Source: Rhizobium sp. FKL33 (GTDB taxonomy: Bacteria; Pseudomonadota; Alphaproteobacteria; Rhizobiales; Rhizobiaceae). From it: a DNA stretch of 64,000 nucleotides. Of the stretch, positions 45,176 to 53,385 are shown one piece after another. The position numbers and the translations under genes are program-made. The first letter of the stretch is position 1. Every line of letters starts with the position of its first letter. Below the pieces are notes generated by a model. The model had not been told where the DNA came from, did not search any database, and saw only the letters and a program-made list of their open reading frames with translations. The stretch is from contig NZ_STFX01000004.1 in NCBI RefSeq assembly GCF_005222915.1, forward strand, positions 1-64,000, read 5' to 3'.

Positions 45176-46201
45176 ATGCAGACGCAGACCAAAGCCACAG
45201 ACCTCCATGTCCGTCGCGATCGCTATTCCGACATGGATCGGCAGGCGGCGCAGCTGAGCGGCTATGGCCAAATCTACCGCCAACTGAGTCGCGGAACATT
45301 TGACGGCAGCTTCACCTCCATCGAGAGCGGCAACGGCGCCGCCGGCGTCTATGTCGAAAAGGTCAATCAGACCATCGAGCAGGTCAGCGCTGCGCCGCAG
45401 GATCAAGCGGGCCTGGTCTTTCTCTGCGGCGACCAGCCCTCCGCCCGCTTCGGATCGCGGCCATTCACCCCGGGGACGGCGATGCTGCTGGGTCCGGGCG
45501 TCGAAGTGGATTTCCAGAGCTTCGCCGGAACGCATATCTGCGTTCTGACGCATGACCACCAAGCCCTGATCCAATCTTCAGAAAGCACAGGCGCAGCGCT
45601 GCCGGCTCGAGGCGAAACCAGGCTCATCGACAATCCGGCAGAGGTGGGGCGGCTCGTCCAGCGCATCAATGCGATCCTGCGCTGCGCGCTGCTGGCGACC
45701 GGCCACGGCGCAGAGGCGATCGACGGCCAAATGCTCGGAGCGGAGATCGCCACAATCATGGGGACCATGACCGCATTGGCCAGCGCCTGCGTTACGACCC
45801 GCCTGCCGCCGTTCCCCACCAGGACGGCGCTGTTTCGCCAGGCGCGAGACATGATTCATGACGGGCTCGATATTGTCTCGGTGACACGACTTAAAACGCA
45901 ACTCAATGTCAGCCGGCGAACTCTGGAATACTCATTTCAGGAGGCGACGGGCATGACCCCGCACGCCTATATCGCCGCCATCAGGCTCGACGCCATCAGG
46001 CGGGGGATCAAGTCGAGCGGCGACAGCATCGGCGACATTGCAGGGCGCTACGGCGTCTGGCATCTCAGCCGCTTCGCCCAGCAGTTCCGGGACGCTTTCG
46101 GCGCGCTGCCATCGGAGATGCGGATGCGTGCGGCGCCCGCGAAGCCTGATATGGAGGAACCATCGACAGTTCCAAGGCGCGACAGGTCCGCGACTACCTA
46201 G
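45176..46201 (+). CDS. AraC-family transcription regulator
   Basis: A 341-residue regulator with an N-terminal cupin-like region of the AraC-binding-domain type and a C-terminal AraC DNA-binding domain (about 225-325; SVTRLKTQLNVSRRTLEYSF, IGDIAGRYGVWHLSRFAQQF). The sequence LSRFAQQFRDAFGALPSE is the second helix-turn-helix signature. It probably controls the divergent hydrolase gene 118 bp away. Its TAG stop ends at the base before the second copy of the ubiB repeat. The start lacks a strong ribosome site. Confidence 0.88.
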   Translation: MQTQTKATDLHVRRDRYSDMDRQAAQLSGYGQIYRQLSRGTFDGSFTSIESGNGAAGVYVEKVNQTIEQVSAAPQDQAGLVFLCGDQPSARFGSRPFTPGTAMLLGPGVEVDFQSFAGTHICVLTHDHQALIQSSESTGAALPARGETRLIDNPAEVGRLVQRINAILRCALLATGHGAEAIDGQMLGAEIATIMGTMTALASACVTTRLPPFPTRTALFRQARDMIHDGLDIVSVTRLKTQLNVSRRTLEYSFQEATGMTPHAYIAAIRLDAIRRGIKSSGDSIGDIAGRYGVWHLSRFAQQFRDAFGALPSEMRMRAAPAKPDMEEPSTVPRRDRSATT

Positions 46202-46267
46202 TCGCGCTCTGGGTGATCGCCGGCGCTCTTCTCTATATCGCCTGGCGCATTTCGGAGTTCTGAGCGG
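46202..46267 (+). repeat. 66-bp direct repeat, copy 2
   Basis: A second copy of the ubiB 3' end, 2,184 bp downstream of the first. It keeps the last 20 codons and stop of ubiB in sequence though not in use. On the other strand it supplies the last codons of the isochorismatase-like gene (ending NSEMRQAI). Confidence 0.95.
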
Positions 46268-46823
46268 CGGCCCAAGCCGGCAGGGCAGCGATCGCGCTTT
46301 CGGCGCTCATGACTGCGGCGATCTTGTCGGTCATGTAGCGCAGCGACACCGAAGCGTGTTCGTCGTCATAAGAGGCCACGGCGTCCTCGACGATCACCAC
46401 ATCGAGATCGCGCTGATAGGCGTCGACTGCGGCCATGCGGATGCAGGCATGGGTGTTGACGCCGGTGAGCACCAGCCTGGTGACGCCGCGTTCCGCGAGG
46501 ATTTCATCGAGATTGGTGCGGAAGAAGGTGCTGTAGCGCTTTTTCACGATTTCGATATCGCTCCCGTCGCACTCGAAGCCCGGATGAAGGGCGGCGCCGG
46601 GCGTTCCCTCGATCGAGACGGCAACCTGCTTACGGCGCATTTCGAGGAAGGCGTCGCTGAGATCGGCCTTGAACTCGCCACGCACCAGAATCACCGGCAG
46701 GCCGCGCGCCCTGAAGGCGCGGGCGAGGCGGTTCTGTCGGTCGATCAACTGCTCCACCCGTTCGGGCGTCAGCGCCTCGAGCGCGTCGTTCTGCATATCG
46801 ATGATCATCAGGGCTACGGTCAT
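46233..46823 (-). CDS. isochorismatase-family cysteine hydrolase
   Basis: A 196-residue amidohydrolase of the isochorismatase/nicotinamidase superfamily. The catalytic triad is visible as Asp in LMIIDMQND, Lys in IEIVKKRYSTFF and Cys in TGVNTHACIRMAA. Substrates in this family vary (nicotinamide, carbamoyl compounds, isochorismate) and cannot be assigned. The ATG before TVALMIID fits the family start; an upstream ATG at 46853 would add ten residues. Its 3' end lies inside the ubiB repeat copy 2, showing it once overlapped ubiB tail to tail. Confidence 0.88.
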   Translation of the reverse strand: MTVALMIIDMQNDALEALTPERVEQLIDRQNRLARAFRARGLPVILVRGEFKADLSDAFLEMRRKQVAVSIEGTPGAALHPGFECDGSDIEIVKKRYSTFFRTNLDEILAERGVTRLVLTGVNTHACIRMAAVDAYQRDLDVVIVEDAVASYDDEHASVSLRYMTDKIAAVMSAESAIAALPAWAAAQNSEMRQAI

Positions 46824-46904
46824 GGCCTCGTCTCCAAATCGCGCCCGATCCATGACGCTCGCGGGCGACAGGCCGATGACAGAAACCAGGCGATTTCACG
46901 GCGC

Positions 46905-47828
46905 TCAGAAGCGATCCACAGCCGATCGCACATGATCGCGGATGGTGGTGATCATGATCGACAGGGCGAGACTGGACTCACGGTCGGCGCGCGTGGTCAG
47001 GCCGACAGCCCCCCGCGTCTCGGACGTGTCGACATCGAGCCGCGCGAGACGCCCCGCAGCGATATCGGGCGAGGCGACGCCGCGCGAGATGATCCAGACG
47101 GCGTCGAAACGGTCGAGAAAGGCGCGGGCGAAACTGTCCGACACCGTCTCGATCGTCTGCGGCAGGTCGGCGATGCCGTTGGTCAGCAGGAAGCGATCGA
47201 CCAGGGGACGGATGACTGCGCCCGCAGGCGGGATCAGCACCGTGTATTGAGCGAGTTCGGTGAGCGAGAAATGAGGACGCGCCGTCAGCGGATGGTCGGC
47301 GCGAACAACGAAGCAGACCTCTTCCGAATAAAGCGGCTCGAAATGCAGGCCGGTCATGCGCTCGGGCGCGGCGAGACGACCGACGACGAGATCGAGGTCG
47401 CCGAGCCTGAGCGCGTCGAGAAGGCCGCGATTTTCTCCCGAGACGATGGTCACGGGGCTGCCGGTTTCGGCCATCAGGAAGGCATGGACGGCTTCGGGCA
47501 GGAAGGTGGCGGAGGCGGTCGGCAGCGCGCCGATGCGCAAGGGCGGCCCGAGCGATTTGCGCGCCAGCGAAATGGAATCGACGCCGCGCTGCACGGCCGC
47601 AACGCTTTCGCCGGCATGGCGGAGAAAGACTTCGCCGAAGCGGCTAATGCGAATGCCGCGACCTTCCTTTTCGAAGAGATCGACGCCGAGCGCCTCTTCC
47701 AGTTCGCGGATGGTGCGGGTGACGGCCGGCTGGGTGATCGCCAGCACATCGGCGGCGCGGCCAACGCTTTTCTGTCGCGCGACCTCTATAAAGGTCTGCA
47801 GATGGCGAAACTTGATTCGGCTGTCCAA
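46905..47828 (-). CDS. pcaQ: LysR-type activator PcaQ
   Basis: PcaQ activates the pcaDCHGB operon in response to beta-carboxy-cis,cis-muconate or beta-ketoadipate enol-lactone in rhizobia and Agrobacterium. The 307-residue protein has the start DSRIKFRHLQTFIEVARQKS and TQPAVTRTIRELEEALGV, typical of PcaQ. It opens with TTG at 47828, after GGAG at seven bases. It is divergent from pcaD with a dyad over the start, a candidate PcaQ box. Confidence 0.92.
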   Translation of the reverse strand: MDSRIKFRHLQTFIEVARQKSVGRAADVLAITQPAVTRTIRELEEALGVDLFEKEGRGIRISRFGEVFLRHAGESVAAVQRGVDSISLARKSLGPPLRIGALPTASATFLPEAVHAFLMAETGSPVTIVSGENRGLLDALRLGDLDLVVGRLAAPERMTGLHFEPLYSEEVCFVVRADHPLTARPHFSLTELAQYTVLIPPAGAVIRPLVDRFLLTNGIADLPQTIETVSDSFARAFLDRFDAVWIISRGVASPDIAAGRLARLDVDTSETRGAVGLTTRADRESSLALSIMITTIRDHVRSAVDRF

Positions 47829-47851
47829 TTCATAGCTCCATAGTTATGAAT
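47828..47851. promoter_or_regulatory. candidate PcaQ binding site
   Basis: ATTCATA and TATGAAT are perfect arms separated by ten bases. Within them ATAGCT-CCAT-AGTTAT resembles the published PcaQ form ATAACC-N4-GGTTAA, with several mismatches. It overlaps the pcaQ start, allowing both autoregulation and pcaD activation. Confidence 0.5.
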
Positions 47852-47919
47852 AAAGCCGTAAATATCATTATTCTCGCCAAAATCCATTCGGTATCTTTTA
47901 TCCCAGTGAGGAGCGCATC

Positions 47920-48708
47920 ATGGCATTCGCCAAAATCAACGGACAGGTTCTGCATTACGAATTCCTGACGGAATCAAAAGACGATCCCGTCGTCGTGCTG
48001 ATCAATTCGCTGGGCACGGATTTCCGCATCTGGCTGCCATTTATTGATGAAATCGCCGAGGAATGGTCGTTCCTGCTCTATGACAAGCGCGGCCATGGCC
48101 TGTCGGAGACAGGTTCGACGCCCTATTCGATCGGCGATCACGCCCAGGATCTGATCGGTCTTCTCGATCACCTGAAGGTCAAGAAGGCCACGCTGGTCGG
48201 CCTGTCGGTCGGCGGTCTGATCGCCCAGGAGATCTGGCGGCAGCGCCCCGGTCTTATCGAAAAGATCGTGCTTTGCGACACCGCCCATAAGATCGGCACG
48301 GCCGACGGCTGGAACCAGCGGATCGCGGGCGTCACCGAAAAGGGCATTGCCTCGCTCGCCGATGGCGTGATGAAGCTGTGGTTCACGCCGGATTTTCACG
48401 CCAAGCGCGCCGATGATCTAGCCGGCTATAAGACCATGCTGACGCGCCAATCGGTCGAAGGCTATGCGGCGACCTGCGCGGCGATCCGCGACGCCGACTT
48501 CACCACTGTGGCGCCGACCATCACCGTGCCCGTGCTGACCATCGTCGGCGACCAGGACGGCTCGACGCCGCCGGATCTGGTGCGCTCGACGGCCGCTCTC
48601 ATTCCCGACGCCCAGTTCGAGATCATCGAGGGTTGCGGCCATATTCCCTGCGTCGAACAGCCGGCGGCGCTCGCCGAACTGATCGTCGATTTCATCAACG
48701 AGGACTGA
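47920..48708 (+). CDS. pcaD: 3-oxoadipate enol-lactonase
   Basis: PcaD hydrolyses beta-ketoadipate enol-lactone to beta-ketoadipate. The 262-residue alpha/beta hydrolase has the oxyanion region LINSLGTDFRIW, nucleophile serine in VGLSVGGLIAQEIW, acid in VGDQDGSTPP and histidine in EGCGHIPCVEQP. The ATG follows GAGGAG. pcaC starts three bases after the stop, and the order pcaD-pcaC-pcaH-pcaG matches the rhizobial operon, except that pcaB is not next. Confidence 0.96.
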   Translation: MAFAKINGQVLHYEFLTESKDDPVVVLINSLGTDFRIWLPFIDEIAEEWSFLLYDKRGHGLSETGSTPYSIGDHAQDLIGLLDHLKVKKATLVGLSVGGLIAQEIWRQRPGLIEKIVLCDTAHKIGTADGWNQRIAGVTEKGIASLADGVMKLWFTPDFHAKRADDLAGYKTMLTRQSVEGYAATCAAIRDADFTTVAPTITVPVLTIVGDQDGSTPPDLVRSTAALIPDAQFEIIEGCGHIPCVEQPAALAELIVDFINED

Positions 48709-48711
48709 CAC

Positions 48712-49125
48712 GTGACGGACGCTTCCCAGACGGAACGGCATCGGCAAGGCATGGCGACGCGGCGCTCGGTGCTCGGCGACGCGCATGTGGACAGGGCCGA
48801 GGCGGCCAAGACCGCCTTCGACGAACCCTTTCAAGCGCTGATCACCGAAGCAGCCTGGGGGCATGTGTGGTCGCGGCCGGAATGGACCAAGCGCGAGCGC
48901 TCGATGGTGACGATCGCGCTTCTGGCCGCGCTCGGCCAGGACGAGGAGGTGGCGATGCATGTGCGCGCCACCGCCAATACCGGGGCGACGCCCGAGGATC
49001 TGCGCGAGGCCATGCTGCATGTGGCCATTTATGCCGGCGTGCCGGCCGCCAATCACGCCATCAAAATCATAAAAAAAGTGCTGGATGAGATGAACGCCAC
49101 TCAATCTCATGGAGGAAAAGCATGA
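48712..49125 (+). CDS. pcaC: 4-carboxymuconolactone decarboxylase
   Basis: PcaC decarboxylates gamma-carboxymuconolactone to the enol-lactone used by PcaD. The 137-residue CMD-family helical protein has [20 protein letters not shown] at the N-terminus and [20 protein letters not shown] with the catalytic histidine region. It starts with GTG three bases after pcaD and overlaps pcaH by four bases (ATGA). It is a separate gene here and is not fused to pcaD as in some actinobacteria. Confidence 0.95.
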   Translation: MTDASQTERHRQGMATRRSVLGDAHVDRAEAAKTAFDEPFQALITEAAWGHVWSRPEWTKRERSMVTIALLAALGQDEEVAMHVRATANTGATPEDLREAMLHVAIYAGVPAANHAIKIIKKVLDEMNATQSHGGKA

Positions 49126-49865
49126 GCAGCAATCAGAGGCCCGAAACCGGCGCCTTCTACGCCCGCGACCGCGCCTGGCATCCGCCGGCGCTGACGCCGC
49201 TTTACAAGACATCGGTGGCGCGTTCGCCGCAGCGCGCGCTGCTGTCGCTCGACGGCACCAAGAGCGAGATCACCGGGCCGGTCTTCGGCCACAACATGCT
49301 CAACGAGCTGGATAACGACCTGATCGTCAATTACGCCAAGCCCGGCGAAATGGCGATCGGCCAACGCATTCTCGTGCATGGCCGGGTGCTCGACGAGCGC
49401 GGCAAGGGCGTGGCCGGCGCGCTGGTGGAATTCTGGCAGGCCAATGCCGGCGGCCGCTACCGCCACAAGAAGGAAACCTATCTCGCCCCTCTCGATCCCA
49501 ATTTCGGCGGCTTCGGCCGGACGATCACCGACGAGGACGGTTACTACTGGTTCAAGACCATCCAGCCGGGCCCTTACCCCTGGATGAACTGGGTCAATGA
49601 CTGGCGTCCCGCCCATATCCATTTCTCGGTATTCGGCCATGGCTTTGCCCAGAGGCTGATCACGCAGATGTATTTCGAGGGCGATCCGCTGATCTGGAAA
49701 TGTCCGATCGTCAAGACGATCCCGGATGAGGAGGCCATCAAGCAGTTGATCGCGCCGCTCGACATGAATTCGACCATTCCGATGGACATGCGCGCCTATA
49801 AATTCGACGTGGTGTTGCGCGGCCGCCGCTCGACCCTGTTCGAGAACCGCAAGGAGGGCAACTGA
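49122..49865 (+). CDS. pcaH: protocatechuate 3,4-dioxygenase beta subunit
   Basis: PcaH is the iron-bearing subunit that cleaves the protocatechuate ring between its hydroxyls. The 247-residue protein has the expected non-haem Fe(III) ligands: tyrosines in GGRYRHKKE and PYPWMN, and two histidines in [11 protein letters not shown]. The N-terminal part [20 protein letters not shown] is typical of beta subunits. It overlaps pcaC by ATGA, and pcaG follows after one base, so subunits are made in step. Confidence 0.97.
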   Translation: MSSNQRPETGAFYARDRAWHPPALTPLYKTSVARSPQRALLSLDGTKSEITGPVFGHNMLNELDNDLIVNYAKPGEMAIGQRILVHGRVLDERGKGVAGALVEFWQANAGGRYRHKKETYLAPLDPNFGGFGRTITDEDGYYWFKTIQPGPYPWMNWVNDWRPAHIHFSVFGHGFAQRLITQMYFEGDPLIWKCPIVKTIPDEEAIKQLIAPLDMNSTIPMDMRAYKFDVVLRGRRSTLFENRKEGN

Positions 49866-49866
49866 C

Positions 49867-50490
49867 ATGGTGCAGAAGCTCGATTATCTCAAGGAAACCG
49901 CCTCCCAGACCGCAGGCCCCTATGTGCATATCGGCTGCACGCCGAATTTCACCGGCATTCACGGGGTCTATGACAGCGATCTCGGCTCCGGTCCGCTTTA
50001 CAACGACAAGACACGCGGCGAGCGCATCACCATCAAGGGCCGGGTGATCGACGGAACCGGCACGCCCTTGCGCGATGCGCTGGTGGAGATCTGGCAGGCC
50101 GACGCCGACGGCTTCTACAACAGCCCGTCAGAGACGCGCGGCAAGGCCGACCCGAACTTCTTCGGCTGGGGCCGCTGCCCTGCCGACATGGACAGTGGCG
50201 AATTCACCTTCCAGACCATCAAGCCGGGACGCGTTCCCTTCCGCGACAAGGACCCGCGGCTGATGGCGCCGCATGTCACGCTCTGGATCGTGGCGCGCGG
50301 CATCAATATTGGGCTCAACACACGGATGTATTTCTCCGACGAGCCCGAAGCCAATGCAGAAGATCCGATCCTCAAGACGATCGAGCATCGCGTGCGGGTG
50401 CCAACGCTGATCGGCCAACGGGATGGCGATGTCGTGACCTTCGACATCCATCTGCAGGGCGAGAAGGAAACGATCTTTTTCGATATTTGA
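49867..50490 (+). CDS. pcaG: protocatechuate 3,4-dioxygenase alpha subunit
   Basis: PcaG pairs with PcaH in the ring-cleaving dioxygenase and shapes the active site without binding iron. The 207-residue protein shows TASQTAGPYVHIGCTPN-like residues at the N-terminus, RVIDGTGTPLRDALVEIWQA and HVTLWIVARGINIGLNTRMY. In place of the His-x-His of PcaH it has HVTLW, consistent with an alpha subunit. pcaB does not follow; instead a 180-bp gap and a small unrelated gene do. Confidence 0.97.
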   Translation: MVQKLDYLKETASQTAGPYVHIGCTPNFTGIHGVYDSDLGSGPLYNDKTRGERITIKGRVIDGTGTPLRDALVEIWQADADGFYNSPSETRGKADPNFFGWGRCPADMDSGEFTFQTIKPGRVPFRDKDPRLMAPHVTLWIVARGINIGLNTRMYFSDEPEANAEDPILKTIEHRVRVPTLIGQRDGDVVTFDIHLQGEKETIFFDI

Positions 50491-50590
50491 GCGGATCAGA
50501 AAAGGCTCTGTGGAGCAACTCTCATGCGCCCACCTCCAGTCTAGTGGGCGTGTGATTGCACTTTGAAGAGAAGACAGCATAGAATGCCGC

Positions 50591-50619
50591 GTTGCTCCGT
50601 GTAACGTCGGCGGAGCAAC
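50591..50619. repeat. inverted repeat upstream of the small exported protein gene
   Basis: Perfect arms GTTGCTCCG (50591-50599) and CGGAGCAAC (50611-50619) flank 11 bases. A third copy of GGAGCAACT lies at 50512-50520 after pcaG. There is no T run, so it is an operator or RNA structure rather than a clear terminator. Confidence 0.45.
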
Positions 50620-50671
50620 TGCATTTGGCTGTTGGACCTTTCGGCGAAGCGGAACTCATAGGACCATTGTC

Positions 50672-51031
50672 ATGGGCTACGCATTGTTTAATGTCGTGTT
50701 CTTGATCGGGCCCTTGCTGGCTTCAGCCTTTGAAGTTGTCTCGCCATCTGCGACGGCGCTGCCGGAAATAGCGAGGAACCTGCCCTACGATTTTAAAGAA
50801 GCAACAGACGAGTTCGAGCGGCGGCTCAAAGAGAAATTTCCCGTCTCAATGTCTGCAGCAGAGGTCAGGTCTCGCCTCGCAAAACAAGGTTTCAAGGTAG
50901 ACGCTGCAACCAACACTGCAGAATTTGAGACAAGCGGGCACCTTTGCATTTTGAGATGGCGCCTCATCTGGGAGGAGCAAGGTGGGATCGTTACCGCCCT
51001 GCATGCAGCTTATGGTGGGATTTGTCCGTAG
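50672..51031 (+). CDS. small secreted hypothetical protein
   Basis: The 119-residue product has a hydrophobic N-terminus (LFNVVFLIGPLLASAFEVV) that looks like a signal peptide or anchor, and a mature part with KFPVSMSAAEVRSRLAKQGF, FETSGHLCILRWRL and two cysteines. I do not recognise the family. Base use is visibly more AT-rich than the flanking pca genes. It lies in the gap between pcaG and pcaR, on the pca strand, with an inverted repeat upstream. It looks like a later insertion. Confidence 0.55.
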   Translation: MGYALFNVVFLIGPLLASAFEVVSPSATALPEIARNLPYDFKEATDEFERRLKEKFPVSMSAAEVRSRLAKQGFKVDAATNTAEFETSGHLCILRWRLIWEEQGGIVTALHAAYGGICP

Positions 51032-51078
51032 AGAACAAAGTTCCAATGAGTGGGCTTAAAAGAGCGTTTGCTGTCGGA

Positions 51079-51837
51079 TCATACCAGCACATGTGATAGT
51101 TCCGCTTTCACTGATAGAAGCGCTGGCAGGTAACGTTCAAGCATCGCAGAGACCGGCTCGCCGCTTGCCGCGAGGCCGACATTCAGGGACGCAACCACCT
51201 TTCCTCTGGCGCTTGTCAAAGGCACAGCAATGGAGCGTAGGCCGATTTCGACCTCTTGATCGTTGATGGCATAACCCTGAGTGCGCACCTCGCCGAGCAA
51301 TGTCATCAGTTGTTCAATGTCGACTATCGTGCGGTCTGTCCGCTTCTCGCGCCGAGAAGCTTGGAGCAGTAGCCTGGCCTCCGCCGGATCGAGCGCCGCG
51401 AGCAGGATGCGGCCCATGGAGGTGCAATAGGCCGGCAGGCGCGAGCCCGGCATCAGCGCGATCGACATGACCCGCCGCTGAGCGGCGCGCGCCACATAGA
51501 CGATCTCGGTCTCATCGAGAATGCAGACGGAACTGCTTTCACCGATCTCCTGGCTGAGCCGATCAAGCACCGGCTGCACGATGCGTGGCAGCGGCATGGC
51601 GGCGAGGCTGCCGACGCCCAGACGCAAGACCCTCGGCGTGAGCGTGAAGAATTTGCCGTCGTAATCGGCGTATCCGCCTTCGGCGAGCGTCAGGAGACAG
51701 CGGCGCGTCGTGGCGCGGTCGAGCCCCGCCAGCGTCGCCGCTTCGGTGATCGACAGGCGGGGACGCTCGGCGCTGAAGGCTTCGATGACCTTTAGCCCCT
51801 TCATCAATCCGCCCATGATGTCACGCGGTTCGGCCAT
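51079..51837 (-). CDS. pcaR: IclR-family regulator of pca genes, PcaR-like
   Basis: PcaR activates pca genes in response to beta-ketoadipate in pseudomonads. The 252-residue protein has an N-terminal winged helix (LSITEAATLAGLDRATTRRC, about 23-42) and the IclR effector domain with SSVCILDETEIVYVARAA, TSMGRILLAALDP and NDQEVEIGLRSIAVPL. It is divergent from pcaI across a perfect long palindrome, supporting control of pcaIJF and of itself. Naming it PcaR rather than another IclR member rests on this context. Confidence 0.88.
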   Translation of the reverse strand: MAEPRDIMGGLMKGLKVIEAFSAERPRLSITEAATLAGLDRATTRRCLLTLAEGGYADYDGKFFTLTPRVLRLGVGSLAAMPLPRIVQPVLDRLSQEIGESSSVCILDETEIVYVARAAQRRVMSIALMPGSRLPAYCTSMGRILLAALDPAEARLLLQASRREKRTDRTIVDIEQLMTLLGEVRTQGYAINDQEVEIGLRSIAVPLTSARGKVVASLNVGLAASGEPVSAMLERYLPALLSVKAELSHVLV

Positions 51838-51853
51838 GGCGATGCCTCCTCTC

Positions 51854-51904
51854 CATCAAATTGTGCGATATTCGTACAAATATCTTATATCGCACAATTT
51901 GATG
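51854..51904. promoter_or_regulatory. 51-bp palindromic operator between pcaR and pcaI
   Basis: Arms of 18 bp, CATCAAATTGTGCGATAT (51854-51871) and its exact reverse complement (51887-51904), flank 15 bases. A third, imperfect half-site CGTACAA sits in the middle (51873-51879), so three repeats are present. PcaU and PobR, IclR proteins of the same pathway, are known to bind triple 10-bp repeats. It occupies the pcaR/pcaI promoter gap. Confidence 0.8.
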
Positions 51905-51980
51905 GACGTCGATCCGGGACGGGATTATTTCTTCTCTGCAAGCCGACCGGTTCTCCGTGCGGTCGGGATGGAGGTTCCGA

Positions 51981-52688
51981 ATGGACAAGACAGTTTCCAG
52001 CGCGGCTGACGCCGTCGCCGCGATCGGCGATGGCGCGACCGTGATGATCGGCGGCTTCGGCGGCTCCGGCGCGCCGATCGAACTTATTCACGCGCTGATC
52101 GACAAGCGGCCAACCGGCCTGACGGTGATCAACAACAATGCCGGCAATGGCCGCATCGGCATCGCGGCGATGATCGACGCCGGCATGGTCAGGAAGATGA
52201 TCTGCTCGTTTCCGCGCTCGTCGGATCCGCGCGCCTTCACCGACCGCTATCTGGCCGGCCAGATCGAACTGGAACTCGTGCCGCAGGGCACGCTCGCCGA
52301 GCGCATCCGCGCCGGGGGCGCCGGCATTCCCGCCTTCTACACGCCGACCGCCTTTGGCACCGAACTCGCCAATGGCAAGGTGATCGCCGAATTCGACGGC
52401 CGCTCTTACGTGCAGGAGCGCTGGCTGAAGGCGGATTTCGCCATCGTCAAGGGCCATATCGGCGACCGCCACGGCAACCTGACCTACAACAAGGCCGGCC
52501 GGAATTTTAATCCGCTGATGTGCATGGCGGCCAAGACCACGATCGTGCAGGTCTCGAAGATCGTGGAAGCCGGCGAGATCGATCCCGAACAGGTCGTGAC
52601 CCCCGGCATCTTCGTCAACCAGGTCGTCGAGATCCCCAACCCGCAACAGGAAGAAGAGCTCATCCGAGCCGGAGTGGCCTATATATGA
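51981..52688 (+). CDS. pcaI: 3-oxoadipate CoA-transferase subunit A
   Basis: PcaI with PcaJ moves CoA from succinyl-CoA to beta-ketoadipate. The 235-residue alpha subunit has the class I CoA-transferase signature DGATVMIGGFGGSGAPIELI near the N-terminus and RAGGAGIPAFYTPTAFGTEL. The ATG at 51981 follows GGAGG at six bases. The stop overlaps the pcaJ start (ATGA), so the subunits are translationally coupled. Confidence 0.97.
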   Translation: MDKTVSSAADAVAAIGDGATVMIGGFGGSGAPIELIHALIDKRPTGLTVINNNAGNGRIGIAAMIDAGMVRKMICSFPRSSDPRAFTDRYLAGQIELELVPQGTLAERIRAGGAGIPAFYTPTAFGTELANGKVIAEFDGRSYVQERWLKADFAIVKGHIGDRHGNLTYNKAGRNFNPLMCMAAKTTIVQVSKIVEAGEIDPEQVVTPGIFVNQVVEIPNPQQEEELIRAGVAYI

Positions 52689-53374
52689 GCATCGACACGC
52701 GCGAAGACATCAAGCTTTCCAACGCCCAGATCGCCTGGCGCGCCGCCCAGGACATCGAGGACGGCGCCTATGTCAATCTCGGCATCGGCTTTCCGGAAAT
52801 GGTCGCCAAATTCCAGCCGCCGGGCCGGGAGGCGATCTTCCACACCGAAAACGGCATTCTGAATTTCGGCGAAGCGCCGAAGCCCGGCGAGGAAGACTGG
52901 GACCTGATCAACGCCGGCAAGAAGGCCGTGACGCTGAAGCCGGGCGCCGCTTTCTTCCACCATGCTGACAGTTTCGCCATGGTGCGCGGCGGCCATCTCG
53001 ATGTGGCCATCCTCGGCGCCTATCAGGTGGCTGAAAACGGCGATCTGGCCAATTGGCGCGTCGGCTCCAAGGGCGTGCCCGCGGTGGGCGGCGCGATGGA
53101 TCTGGTGCATGGCGCCAAGCAGGTCTTCGTCATCACCGAACATGTAACCAAGACCGGCGAGCCGAAGCTGGTGGAGCGCTGCGCCTTCCCGCTGACCGGC
53201 GTCGGCTGCATCACCCGCGTCTACACCAGCCATGCGGTTATCGACATCAGGAACGGCCATTTCGTGGTGCGCGAGAAGCTTGCGGGCATGACCATGGGTG
53301 AATTGCAGGCTATGACCGGTGCCCCCCTCCATATCGAGGGCGAGGTCGCCGATCTCATCGTGCCCGCGCTTTAA
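52685..53374 (+). CDS. pcaJ: 3-oxoadipate CoA-transferase subunit B
   Basis: PcaJ is the beta subunit and carries the catalytic glutamate of the CoA-transferase, seen in IFHTENGILNFGEAP (about residue 54). The 229-residue protein begins MSIDTREDIKLSNAQIAWRA and has GGHLDVAILGAYQVAENGDL and GVGCITRVYTSHAVI. It overlaps pcaI, and pcaF follows after about ten bases, giving one operon. Confidence 0.97.
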   Translation: MSIDTREDIKLSNAQIAWRAAQDIEDGAYVNLGIGFPEMVAKFQPPGREAIFHTENGILNFGEAPKPGEEDWDLINAGKKAVTLKPGAAFFHHADSFAMVRGGHLDVAILGAYQVAENGDLANWRVGSKGVPAVGGAMDLVHGAKQVFVITEHVTKTGEPKLVERCAFPLTGVGCITRVYTSHAVIDIRNGHFVVREKLAGMTMGELQAMTGAPLHIEGEVADLIVPAL

Positions 53375-53385
53375 GGACAATGACC

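Noticed and set aside
44203-46201. Insertion sequence or transposon between the ubiB repeats
   Set aside because: No transposase, terminal inverted repeats or short target duplication; the flanking repeat is a gene end, not an element end.
46038-47843. Long plus-strand frame crossing the isochorismatase and pcaQ genes
   Set aside because: Runs antisense to two recognisable genes and across the AraC 3' end; no domain character.
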